A stretch of 36,285 nt of DNA, taken from NCBI GenBank assembly GCA_012031225.1, contig JAAUTZ010000035.1, positions 1-36,285 of the forward strand, given 5' to 3'. The notes under the pieces were generated by a model. The model ran no database searches. It was not told where the DNA came from and worked only from the letters and a program-made list of their open reading frames with translations. The position numbers were made by a program, and so were the translations under genes. This document shows, piece by piece, positions 9,679-16,577 of the stretch. The number at the start of each line of letters is the position of its first letter. Position 1 is the stretch's first letter. The stretch is from Chloroflexaceae bacterium. Its GTDB lineage: Bacteria > Chloroflexota > Chloroflexia > Chloroflexales > Chloroflexaceae.

Positions 9679-11040
9679 TCACCCCCGTGCATCGTAGCTC
9701 GAGCGGTGGTGTTCGAGGTTTTGGAAGCTGGTGGTGGCGGCCTCGAAGCGCAATGGCACAACCCCAAGCGGGCCATTGCGATGCTTGGCGATGTGGATTT
9801 CGGCGATGCCCTTCTTATCCGTCTCGCGGTCATACATATCCTCGCGGTAGATAAACATCACGATGTCGGCATCCTGCTCGATGCTCCCCGATTCGCGCAA
9901 ATCGCTGAGCATCGGGACGTGGTTGGTGCGCCCTTCCACCGAACGCGAGAGCTGGCTCAAGGCGAGCACCGGCACATTTAGCTCACGCGCCAGTGCCTTC
10001 AAGCCACGACTGATCTCGCTCACCTCTTGCACGCGGTTGTCGCTGCGTCGCCCTTGCATGAGTTGCAGATAATCCACCACCACCAACTCAATCCGTGACT
10101 GGGCGTGCAGCCGACGCGAACGGCTCCGCATCTCCATGATGCTCAGGGCGGGGGTGTCGTCAATGAAGATCGGCGCAGAGGAGAGCACCCCCATGCCTTC
10201 CATCACGCGCTGCAAGTCGCGGTCAATATTGCCTGTCCGCAGGCGTTGGGTATCAATGCCGGTGTGCATTGCTAGCAGGCGTTGGACAAGCTGCTCGCGG
10301 CTCATCTCAAGGCTAAAGATCGCAACGGTATGCTGCTGGGCTACGCCCGCGTGGTAGGCAAGGCTGAGGGCGAGCGACGTTTTGCCGACGCTGGGGCGGG
10401 CGGCGAGGATCAGCAAGTCAGAACGCTGCAAGCCGCCCGTCAGCTTGTCCAGATCGTAATAGCCGGTTGGCAAGCCGACCATCTCGCTCCGCCGCTCGGA
10501 GAGATCGCTGACCTGCTCGAAGTAAGTATCAATCACCGAGCCGATATGCACGAAATCTTGCATCGTGCGCCGCTGCGAGACGGCAAACAGCTCAGACTCG
10601 GCTTTGTCAAGGGCATCTTCAACTTCTTCATGTTCGGCATAGCCGAGCGCAGTGATCTTGCCGCCCGCCTCAATCAGGCGACGAAAGATCGCTGTGCGCT
10701 CGACGATGCGGGCGTAGTATTCGACGTGGACCGCCGTCGGCACATGGCCGGCTAGCTCACTGAGGGCAAAGATGCCCCCCACCTGCTCCAGCCGATTTTG
10801 GCGGCGCAGCTCGTCAATCACCGTCGTCAGGTCGGGTGGAATGCGCCGGTTGTAGCAGGCGAGCATTGCCTCATAGATGTAGGCGTGCTTTTGCAGATAG
10901 AAATACTCCGCGTGCAGCCACGCGGCAACCGCAATGATCGCATCCCGATCCAAAAGAATCGAGCCAAGCGTAGAGCGTTCAGCATTCAGATCGTAGGGCA
11001 CAGCGCGATCTATGCGTTCAATTCGTTCGAGTTCATCCAT
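9679..11040 (-). CDS. dnaB: Replicative DNA helicase
   Basis: A 453-residue hexameric helicase that unwinds DNA at the fork. The N-terminal DnaB domain starts RAVPYDLNAERSTLGSILLD. The RecA-like motor has Walker A ARPSVGKTS (residues 214-222), Walker B LVVVDYLQLMQG, and the C-terminal LSQLSRSVEGR...LSDLRESGSIEQDADIVMFIYRE. No intein or insertion is seen. It follows rplI on the same strand, a common bacterial arrangement, but 206 bp separate them and the gap carries a DnaA-box-like array and palindromes. That suggests dnaB can be expressed independently of rplI. Confidence 0.97.
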   Translation of the reverse strand: MDELERIERIDRAVPYDLNAERSTLGSILLDRDAIIAVAAWLHAEYFYLQKHAYIYEAMLACYNRRIPPDLTTVIDELRRQNRLEQVGGIFALSELAGHVPTAVHVEYYARIVERTAIFRRLIEAGGKITALGYAEHEEVEDALDKAESELFAVSQRRTMQDFVHIGSVIDTYFEQVSDLSERRSEMVGLPTGYYDLDKLTGGLQRSDLLILAARPSVGKTSLALSLAYHAGVAQQHTVAIFSLEMSREQLVQRLLAMHTGIDTQRLRTGNIDRDLQRVMEGMGVLSSAPIFIDDTPALSIMEMRSRSRRLHAQSRIELVVVDYLQLMQGRRSDNRVQEVSEISRGLKALARELNVPVLALSQLSRSVEGRTNHVPMLSDLRESGSIEQDADIVMFIYREDMYDRETDKKGIAEIHIAKHRNGPLGVVPLRFEAATTSFQNLEHHRSSYDARG

Positions 11041-11066
11041 CAGCCCACCTCACCCAGTTGCAGGAG

Positions 11067-11119
11067 CCATCCACAGGCTATCCGATAGGTTTCCCACAGC
11101 TATCCAGAGGTTGTCCACA
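11067..11119. promoter_or_regulatory. Five phased DnaA-box-like nonamers upstream of dnaB
   Basis: Read against TTATCCACA on the plus strand, the sites are CCATCCACA (11067), CTATCCGAT (11078), TTTCCCACA (11090), CTATCCAGA (11100) and TTGTCCACA (11111). Matches range from about 5 to 8 of 9. Start-to-start steps are 11, 12, 10 and 11 bp, so all lie on one face of the helix and in one orientation. The array ends 27 bp before the dnaB start. This could be a DnaA-controlled promoter or part of a replication-initiation site. Binding is inferred. Confidence 0.6.
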
Positions 11120-11135
11120 CTGCCCTCTGAATCAA

Positions 11136-11169
11136 CAATGTGCCGTCGGCACATGGCCGGGGCACATTG
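11136..11169. promoter_or_regulatory. Nested inverted repeats with GGCACAT half-sites
   Basis: ATGTGCCG and CGGCACAT meet around a single T (11138-11154). A second right-hand arm, GGCACATTG (11161-11169), also pairs perfectly with CAATGTGCC (11136-11144). Three copies of one half-site in 34 bp look like an operator with alternative dimers, or two mutually exclusive RNA hairpins. It lies between rplI and the DnaA-like array. Confidence 0.45.
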
Positions 11170-11184
11170 GCTGTTCTTGATCAA

Positions 11185-11209
11185 CGCACACATTCTGAGA
11201 ATCTGTGCG
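11185..11209. terminator. 25-bp near-perfect palindrome downstream of rplI
   Basis: Two 12-base arms flank a single G, with 11 of 12 positions paired (outer arms CGCACACATTCT and AGAATCTGTGCG). It begins 38 bases after the rplI stop on the minus strand, so it is placed as a terminator, but no T run follows. A protein-binding operator for dnaB is the alternative. Confidence 0.45.
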
Positions 11210-11246
11210 CCCTATTCTTGCTGGTGCAAATCAGTGCATCAGATCG

Positions 11247-11813
11247 CTAGGCTTGCTCGGCATCAGCGGCACTATCATCAGAGACATCGGCGACATCGGC
11301 ATCGGTTAGCTCAGGCGGGGCATCTGCCACAGGCGTAGCTTCTGGATCCACTGCCCCCCCAATAGCTTCAACGACAACATTGAGGATGGCATCTACGCCG
11401 GATGCAACCTGTACCTTAACGGGATAGTTGCCGATGCGCTTGATCGGGTCTTCCAGATCAATCTTGCGCCGATCAATCTCAATCCCAAGTTGGTCGTGCA
11501 GCTTTGTGGCAACATCCGCATTGGTGACTGAGCCATACAGCCGATCCAGTTCACCGACGCGCTCCTCAAACCGCAACGTCACGCCATTGAGGCGGGCGGC
11601 TAATGCTTCTGATGCAGTCCGCGCTGCCGCCTGCTTGCGCTTCCGCGCCGCAACCTGTTCTTCGGCTTGCTTCACCAAGCCCGGCGTAGCCATCACCGCC
11701 ATGCCTTTGGGCAACAGATAGTTGCGCCCGTAGCCGCCGGATACCATCTTAATCTCACCTGCCTGCCCCAACTTGTCAACATCTTGGGTTAGCAGTACAC
11801 GCATTTTCGCCAC
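11247..11813 (-). CDS. rplI: 50S ribosomal protein L9
   Basis: L9 binds 23S rRNA at the base of the L1 stalk. MRVLLTQDVDKLGQAGEIKMVSGGYGRNYLLPKGMAV is the conserved N-terminal domain, followed by the long connecting helix and the C-terminal domain (LYGSVTNADVATKL...IDRRKIDLEDPIKRIGNYPVKVQV). At 188 residues it is about 40 longer than usual because of an acidic Ala/Asp-rich tail (ELTDADVADVSDDSAADAEQA). The partners rpsF, ssb and rpsR, often adjacent, are absent here. A strong promoter lies at 11910-11938. Confidence 0.96.
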   Translation of the reverse strand: MAKMRVLLTQDVDKLGQAGEIKMVSGGYGRNYLLPKGMAVMATPGLVKQAEEQVAARKRKQAAARTASEALAARLNGVTLRFEERVGELDRLYGSVTNADVATKLHDQLGIEIDRRKIDLEDPIKRIGNYPVKVQVASGVDAILNVVVEAIGGAVDPEATPVADAPPELTDADVADVSDDSAADAEQA

Positions 11814-11878
11814 AGTTCTATCCTCAGCTCTTGTTTGGTGGTGCGTGAAGATGCTTAATCGCCAGCATGCCTATGCGT

Positions 11879-11892
11879 TTGTTCAAGAACAA
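11879..11892. promoter_or_regulatory. Short inverted repeat in the rplI leader
   Basis: TTGTTC and GAACAA are separated by two bases (11879-11892), and a further GAACAA occurs at 11905-11910, touching the -10 element. It is a possible operator just downstream of the expected rplI transcription start. Confidence 0.3.
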
Positions 11893-11909
11893 TTCAATGT
11901 ACTAGAACA

Positions 11910-11938
11910 AATGTAGGCTATTTTACTGAGCTTGTCAA
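11910..11938 (-). promoter_or_regulatory. Sigma70-type promoter for rplI
   Basis: On the minus strand a perfect TTGACA (11933-11938) is followed by 17 bases and TACATT (11910-11915). The predicted start near 11903 leaves about 90 bases of leader before the rplI ATG. Confidence 0.75.
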
Positions 11939-12036
11939 GCGGTGCGCTCAAAGTGCTGCACGCATCCACCCTGCCGTTAAAAAAGTGAGCCGCAGGAGCA
12001 GTGCCCGCAGCTTGGATCACCATGCCCAAATCATAC

Positions 12037-12111
12037 TGGTGAGCCGCCTAGGACTCGAACCTAGAACCAACTGATTAAGAGTCAGATGCTCTACCATTGA
12101 GCTAGCGGCCC
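12037..12111 (-). tRNA. tRNA-Lys (anticodon CUU), CCA encoded
   Basis: Read on the minus strand, a full cloverleaf forms. The acceptor is GGGCCGC with GCGGCTC, and the D stem is GCTC/GAGC. The anticodon loop CTCTTAA carries CTT, and the T arm is CTAGG TTCGAGT CCTAG. Discriminator A is followed by encoded CCA (12037-12039). The top anticodon-stem pair is T-T, as in some lysine tRNAs. A promoter lies 49 bases upstream. Confidence 0.95.
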
Positions 12112-12159
12112 GCAACATTATCACACACATAAAAGCCCTGTTCACCAGAGCTAGACGGC

Positions 12160-12188
12160 ATTATAGCACAACTCACGCCACGCTGCAA
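12160..12188 (-). promoter_or_regulatory. Promoter for tRNA-Lys
   Basis: TTGCAG (12183-12188), 17 bases, then TATAAT (12160-12165) on the minus strand, with TGC making it an extended -10. The expected start is near 12153, about 40 bases before the tRNA 5' end. Confidence 0.75.
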
Positions 12189-12202
12189 GCCCCGCGCCGC
12201 GC

Positions 12203-12231
12203 TTGACGCATCTGCCAGAGCAGCATATAAT
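12203..12231 (+). promoter_or_regulatory. Promoter for the TIGR00725-like gene
   Basis: TTGACG (12203-12208), 17 bases, then a perfect TATAAT (12226-12231). It is divergent from the tRNA promoter; the two -35 elements are only 14 bp apart. The leader to the ATG at 12357 is about 120 bases and shows no recognised motif. Confidence 0.75.
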
Positions 12232-12356
12232 GCCCGCGTCTGTTATCCGTATGAACCTGAACCGTACCACCTGACGACGTATGTCATTATGCCGCAACTA
12301 GCCCCCGCACTCACGCTACGTATATCGCCTGTCTTGGATGGTGGAGGTGCAACCGA

Positions 12357-12884
12357 ATGACGAATCTGCCACGCCAGCAGCCTCCTGTGATCGCTGTGTG
12401 CGGAGCCGGAACCTGCGATGCCGCTACTGCTGCGCTTGCGTATGCGGTGGGGCAGGAGCTGGCTCGTGCTGGGGCAGTGCTCGTCTGTGGTGGCTTGGGC
12501 GGGGTGATGGCGGCGGCGTGTCAAGGTGCGGCTGAGGCGGGCGGCATGACGCTGGGCTTCTTGCCCGGCACCAGCCGCAGCGAGGCCAACGCATGGGTGC
12601 AGCTGGCCCTGCCCACCGGCATGGGCCATGCCCGCAACGTCCTGATTGTCCACGCGGCGGATGCGGTCATTGCGATTGCCGGCGCATACGGAACGTTGTC
12701 GGAGATTGCACTGGCCCGGGCTAGCGGGCGCACCGTGATCGGGCTACATACATGGGAGCTAGGCATGGCCCCCGATGGCCGCCCCCACCTGCTGGTAGCC
12801 CACACGCCTAACGAGGCGGTTGCGCTTGCACTGCGCCAGATCACTCAGCCACATGTCAGATCAGCTTCAGAGCAGGCTGAGTAG
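12357..12884 (+). CDS. TIGR00725 / LOG-like nucleotide-binding protein
   Basis: A 175-residue Rossmann-like protein of the SLOG superfamily. VIAVCGAGTC at the N-terminus, VLVCGGLGGVMAAACQGAAEAGG in the centre and GAYGTLSEIALA later correspond to the glycine-rich phosphate-binding loops of LOG-type proteins. Relatives include cytokinin-activating phosphoribohydrolases and DprA-fold sensors, but the TIGR00725 branch has no settled function. A canonical PGGxGTxxE is replaced by AGAYGTLSE, so LOG hydrolase activity should not be assumed. GGAGG lies 8-13 bases before the ATG. Confidence 0.8.
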   Translation: MTNLPRQQPPVIAVCGAGTCDAATAALAYAVGQELARAGAVLVCGGLGGVMAAACQGAAEAGGMTLGFLPGTSRSEANAWVQLALPTGMGHARNVLIVHAADAVIAIAGAYGTLSEIALARASGRTVIGLHTWELGMAPDGRPHLLVAHTPNEAVALALRQITQPHVRSASEQAE

Positions 12885-12932
12885 CTTATCACGGTTGATC
12901 GCGTATTATAGGACTAACGAAGTTCATTCAGA

Positions 12933-12954
12933 ACCTGATCATCGCGCATCAGGT
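12933..12954. promoter_or_regulatory. Inverted repeat upstream of the first GH-like gene
   Basis: ACCTGAT (12933-12939) and ATCAGGT (12948-12954) form a perfect 7-bp inverted repeat around 8 bases, 41 bases before the ATG at 12996. It may end the upstream transcript or act as an operator. Confidence 0.4.
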
Positions 12955-12995
12955 GAGCTTCTGGAAACACACTATGAATTAGGAGGACGAGAGCA

Positions 12996-14786
12996 ATGCT
13001 CAAACGGATCACGCTCGCAGCATTGGCGATGCTGATGATTGTCGGTTTGGTCGCTATTCCGCAGCCAGTCACCGTCGAAGCCCAGATCGCCACGAACCCC
13101 CGCGAAGTGCAGCCCACCTTCCCGCCGACGCAGGCGCGGTTTTTTCCTGAAACGGGACACGCCGCAGTGAACTACTTTCTTGAGGCGTGGAAGAATACGC
13201 CCAATGCGCTGTTCACACTGGGCTACCCGATCTCGCGCCCATTTGTTGAGGAGAGCTTCACCAACCCCGGCACGTACTACCGGGTGCAATACTTCGAGCG
13301 GGCCATCCTCGAAGAACACCCAGCCAACTTCGGGCGCGATGGCAACCGCTTCTATATCCTAGGCCGCCTGCTAGGCCAGCAGCTTGCAACTGGGCGCGAG
13401 AATGAAGCCCCGTTCCAGCCGGTGGCGAATCCCGGTGATGGCACATGGATCCCGGAAACTCAACACACGCTCCGCAATTCGCCCGCGCCCTTCCGCCAAT
13501 TTTGGGAGCAGAATGGCGGCTTGGCAGTCTATGGCTATCCCATCTCGGAGCAGTTTCAGGAAGTGAACGCCGCCGATGGGCAGACCTACTGGGTGCAATA
13601 CTTCGAGCGGCAGCGCATGGAGTGGCACCCCGAAATCGCCGATCCACGCTTCCAGATCCTGCTGGGCTTGCTCGGCAATGAAGCCCGCGCCCAAAACCAC
13701 CGCCGCAACCCCGCCTTCACTGCGGGCAGTGCCCGCGATAGCCTGCCTGCGCCGTTTGTCTATGGCTACAACGTGCACCTCTACGAGGATGGCTCGGCGT
13801 GGCAAGACCGCGAGCGCGTGCTGCAAATCTCGAAGAACTCGGAAATCTATTGGTTGCGCCAGCAGATCGCATGGGAAGATATTCAGGATCGCTCTGGGCA
13901 GATCTTCTGGGGTGAGCTTGACCAGATTGTGGATGATGCCCACAATGCCGGAATGGGTGTGCTGCTCAGTGTGGTGCGTTCGCCTTCGTGGGCTACCCCC
14001 GATGGGCGCAACGGCATGCCCGCCCGTGAATACTTCGGGACGTTTGCCGACTTTATGGGCCAGATGGCCGCCCGCTATCGCAACAAAGTGCAAGCCTACC
14101 AAGTCTGGAATGAACCCAACCTTGCTATTGAGAATGCGGGCACGGTAGCGGATGCCTCGTATTACGTAGACTTGCTGTCAGGTGCGTATGCTGCGATCAA
14201 GGCCGCTGATCCCTATGCTATCGTGGTGAGTGCCTCGCCCTCCGCAACTGAGACCAACCGCCCCGATATTGCGATCAGCGATGTGGTTTTCATGCGCCAG
14301 ATGTTGAGCAACCCCAACTTCCGCGCCGATGTGATCGGGGTTCACCCCGGTGGGCAGCTCAACCCGCCCGACACGATCTGGCCCGACAACCCCGGCCCCG
14401 GCCCCGGCTGGCAGGATAACCGCGAGTTCTACTTCCGCCGCATCGAAGATATTCGCCAAGTCATGATCCAGACCGGCTACGCAGATCGCCAGATCTGGTA
14501 CACCGAATTTGGCTGGGCCACCCAGAACAACACGCCCGGCTATGAGTATGGGCAGTTCAACTCCTTCGATCAGCAAGCCCAATACATTACGCGGGCATTC
14601 CAGATTGGGCGCAACGATTACGCCCCGTGGGTGGGAGCCATGTTCCTGTGGAACCTGAACTTCTCGATCCCATGGGGGCAGAAAGAGGGCAACCCATTCC
14701 ACGAGCAAGCCTCGTTTGGTGTCCTCAATCCCGACTGGAGTCCGCGCCCGGCGTGGTTTGCAATTCAGGCTATGCCTAAAGACTAA
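12996..14786 (+). CDS. Secreted glycoside-hydrolase-like protein (clan GH-A fold) with two N-terminal repeat modules
   Basis: A 596-residue exported protein. A signal peptide (MLKRITLAALAMLMIVGLVAIP...VEA) spans about residues 1-29. Two repeats follow (about 45-125 and 155-230), each with the pattern FPETGHxxxxxFxxxWxxxxxLxxxGYPIS...VQYFERxxxExHP...LLG. A TIM-barrel-like domain runs from about 248. It holds QVWNEPN (E373), the usual acid/base site of clan GH-A, and WYTEFGW (E504), the usual nucleophile site, 131 residues apart. Substrate is unknown; GH39/GH5-like polysaccharide hydrolysis is inference. AGGAGG lies 9 bases before the ATG. It is paralogous to the next gene. Confidence 0.82.
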   Translation: MLKRITLAALAMLMIVGLVAIPQPVTVEAQIATNPREVQPTFPPTQARFFPETGHAAVNYFLEAWKNTPNALFTLGYPISRPFVEESFTNPGTYYRVQYFERAILEEHPANFGRDGNRFYILGRLLGQQLATGRENEAPFQPVANPGDGTWIPETQHTLRNSPAPFRQFWEQNGGLAVYGYPISEQFQEVNAADGQTYWVQYFERQRMEWHPEIADPRFQILLGLLGNEARAQNHRRNPAFTAGSARDSLPAPFVYGYNVHLYEDGSAWQDRERVLQISKNSEIYWLRQQIAWEDIQDRSGQIFWGELDQIVDDAHNAGMGVLLSVVRSPSWATPDGRNGMPAREYFGTFADFMGQMAARYRNKVQAYQVWNEPNLAIENAGTVADASYYVDLLSGAYAAIKAADPYAIVVSASPSATETNRPDIAISDVVFMRQMLSNPNFRADVIGVHPGGQLNPPDTIWPDNPGPGPGWQDNREFYFRRIEDIRQVMIQTGYADRQIWYTEFGWATQNNTPGYEYGQFNSFDQQAQYITRAFQIGRNDYAPWVGAMFLWNLNFSIPWGQKEGNPFHEQASFGVLNPDWSPRPAWFAIQAMPKD

Positions 14787-14840
14787 CGGCATACTGGTGC
14801 GGTACGTGCCGGACTAACTGCCCTACCAACGTATGGTATG

Positions 14841-14876
14841 ATAGATCGGGATGGGCACGGCTCCATTCCGATCTGT
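14841..14876 (+). promoter_or_regulatory. Leader hairpin and weak -10 before the second GH-like gene
   Basis: GATCGGGATGG (14844-14854) pairs with CCATTCCGATC (14863-14873), one G-T pair included, and three more pairs extend the stem to 14841-14876. TATGAT at 14837-14842 could be the -10, so the hairpin would sit at the very start of the transcript. No -35 is convincing. Confidence 0.4.
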
Positions 14877-14918
14877 CGTTTCGGAACCATTGCGTTCCGC
14901 TGGAGAAGAACCAACGCT

Positions 14919-16403
14919 ATGAGCTATCCAACGCGCTTTACGGCTCCGCTCACACTGTTGCTACTGGTGGCAGTGGTGCTGGCGGCGTGTGGCAATCCTA
15001 GCCCTCCGCCCCCACCCGCCGCGCAAGCCCCAACGACGGTGCCGACAACTGTCCCGACGGCTGCCCCGACTCGCGCTCCAGTCGTTGCACCGCAGACGGC
15101 TACGCCTAGCCCCGTGCCGCCGACGAGCCTGCCTGAGCCTACGCCAGAGCCACCTACGCCAGAGCCACCTACGCTGGAGCCACCTACGCTAGAGCCAGCC
15201 CCGCCCACGCCGGAGCCAGTGCCCGCTGCCCCAGCTGTGCCAGATGCGCCCGCCACAGGTGATGGTGGCAACGGCGGCAACGGCATTCCGGGGGCAGGTG
15301 GGGATAGTACGGAATACTCGCCACTCGGCTACCCGATCCTCGCTACCGCCAATCTCGAATTTGGCGCGGCTTCGCACCTATTCTACACCGATGCCGAGCG
15401 GGTGATGATCCTGATGCAGAATGCAGGCTTCGATTGGGTGCGCCAGCAGATCCACTGGCGCGACATTGAGTGGAAAGAGAAAGATTTTGGGTGGGAGCAA
15501 CTCGACCAAGTTGTAGATACGGTAGACCGCGCCGGACTTAAGCTGCTCATTAGCATCGTGCGCTCGCCGTCCTTCTACACCGCCGATGGCTCGGATGGCT
15601 TGCCCGCCGACCCAACCAAGCTCGGTGATTTTGTGGAGGCAATGGCCTTGCGCTACGGCGACAAGATCGCCGCCTACCAGATCTGGAATGAGCAGAACCT
15701 TGCCCACGAAACCGGCGGCACAATCTCCTTTGAGGATGCTGGCCGCTACGTGGAGACATTGATCGAAGCCTACACGCGCATCAAAGCGGTCAACCCGAAT
15801 GCTTATGTCGTGACGGGTGCGCTCTCTCCGACTGGCCACACCGACTGGAGCGTTTCGATCTCGGATGTGGAGTATCTGCGGGCGATGTATGAGTATCGCG
15901 GCGGGATCATTCGCGGCTACTTCGACGCGCAAGCCGCCCACGCCGCAGGCTCAGCCAATCCGCCCGGCACGCTCTACCCCGACAACCCTAGCGATGCGGC
16001 AGGCTGGACGGATGATGCGACCTTCTACTTTCGCAACATCGAGAATGTGCGCCGCGAGATGGAAGCCTACGGGATGGGCGGGCATCAGCTCTGGGTGACC
16101 GAATTTGGCTGGGCCACCCAGAACGAAACGCCCGGCTACGAGTATGGCAATCTGGTATCATATGAGCAGCAGGGCGAGTATATCCGCGAGGCGGTGCTGA
16201 TGTCCCACGAGAAGTACCCGTGGCTCGGCGCACTCTTCGTCTGGAACATGAACTTTGCCGTAACGTGGAACGAAACCAACCCCCCGCAACCCTTCCACGA
16301 GCAGGCTTCGTTTGGGGTTCTCAATCCCGATTGGAGTCCGCGTCCAGCGTATCTGGCATTGCAGGATACGATCCACGCGATCAAGCGGGCCGATGGGCGG
16401 TGA
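14919..16403 (+). CDS. Glycoside-hydrolase-like lipoprotein, paralogue of the preceding gene
   Basis: A 494-residue predicted lipoprotein. The start at 14919 is chosen because it gives a clean lipoprotein signal (TLLLLVAVVLAAC, lipobox LAAC) and follows GGAGAAG; the frame stays open upstream to 14838. A Pro/Thr/Glu-rich linker (about residues 28-125) includes four 5-residue PTPEP-like repeats. The catalytic-type domain aligns throughout with the neighbour: VRQQIHWRDIEW, LLISIVRSPSFYT, QIWNEQN (E258) and WVTEFGWATQNETPGYEYG (E395). Both end PFHEQASFGVLNPDWSPRPA. It lacks the two N-terminal modules of its paralogue. A surface-tethered partner of the secreted enzyme is a reasonable inference. 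Confidence 0.82.
   Translation: MSYPTRFTAPLTLLLLVAVVLAACGNPSPPPPPAAQAPTTVPTTVPTAAPTRAPVVAPQTATPSPVPPTSLPEPTPEPPTPEPPTLEPPTLEPAPPTPEPVPAAPAVPDAPATGDGGNGGNGIPGAGGDSTEYSPLGYPILATANLEFGAASHLFYTDAERVMILMQNAGFDWVRQQIHWRDIEWKEKDFGWEQLDQVVDTVDRAGLKLLISIVRSPSFYTADGSDGLPADPTKLGDFVEAMALRYGDKIAAYQIWNEQNLAHETGGTISFEDAGRYVETLIEAYTRIKAVNPNAYVVTGALSPTGHTDWSVSISDVEYLRAMYEYRGGIIRGYFDAQAAHAAGSANPPGTLYPDNPSDAAGWTDDATFYFRNIENVRREMEAYGMGGHQLWVTEFGWATQNETPGYEYGNLVSYEQQGEYIREAVLMSHEKYPWLGALFVWNMNFAVTWNETNPPQPFHEQASFGVLNPDWSPRPAYLALQDTIHAIKRADGR
15138..15197 (+). repeat. Four tandem 15-bp units in the lipoprotein linker
   Basis: Four copies of CCTACGCCAGAGCCA with one or two substitutions encode PTPEP, PTPEP, PTLEP, PTLEP. 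It is a typical slippage-expanded spacer. Confidence 0.9.
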
Positions 16404-16423
16404 GGATGTCGGGCGAGGGGTTA

Positions 16424-16458
16424 GGTATCAGGTGTTAGGGGTCAGGGGTCAGGGTGTC
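16424..16458. repeat. Heptamer tandem repeat (five units)
   Basis: Five 7-base units in register: GGTATCA, GGTGTTA, GGGGTCA, GGGGTCA, GGGTGTC. It lies in the 69-bp gap before the small membrane peptide gene. A related four-unit array occurs at 30902-30929. Confidence 0.8.
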
Positions 16459-16472
16459 AAAAGGAGACCAGT

Positions 16473-16577
16473 ATGGCTTTGCTCGCAATGTTGGGCTTTT
16501 TCCTCTTGGTGGTAATTATTGCGGTGGTTGCCACCGTAGCGGTGGTCTATACGCAAATCCTCACGAATGAGGAGTAA
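16473..16577 (+). CDS. 34-residue single-span membrane peptide
   Basis: A short gene: ATG at 16473 and TAA at 16575-16577. A strong Shine-Dalgarno, AAAAGGAG (16459-16466), precedes the start by 6 bases. The peptide is almost entirely one hydrophobic helix (MALLAMLGFFLLVVIIAVVA...) followed by YTQILTNEE, so the acidic C-terminus would stay on one side of the membrane. Its last 17 bases overlap the end of the convergent gene at 16561. No family recognised. The Shine-Dalgarno and clean helix argue that it is translated. Confidence 0.6.
   Translation: MALLAMLGFFLLVVIIAVVATVAVVYTQILTNEE

Noticed and set aside
11041-11246. Calling the region before dnaB the chromosomal origin
   Set aside because: Phased DnaA-like sites are present, but no clear AT-rich unwinding element and no dnaA or dnaN nearby. 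Promoter control is equally likely, so it is kept as a regulatory site only.
11879-11892. LexA/SOS box upstream of rplI
   Set aside because: The symmetry is GTTC-N2-GAAC, not the GAAC-N4-GTTC order expected of a Gram-positive-type SOS box.
15138-15197. CRISPR-like short repeats
   Set aside because: The 15-bp units are contiguous with no spacers and encode an in-frame PTPEP linker. No spaced repeat array exists elsewhere in the window.
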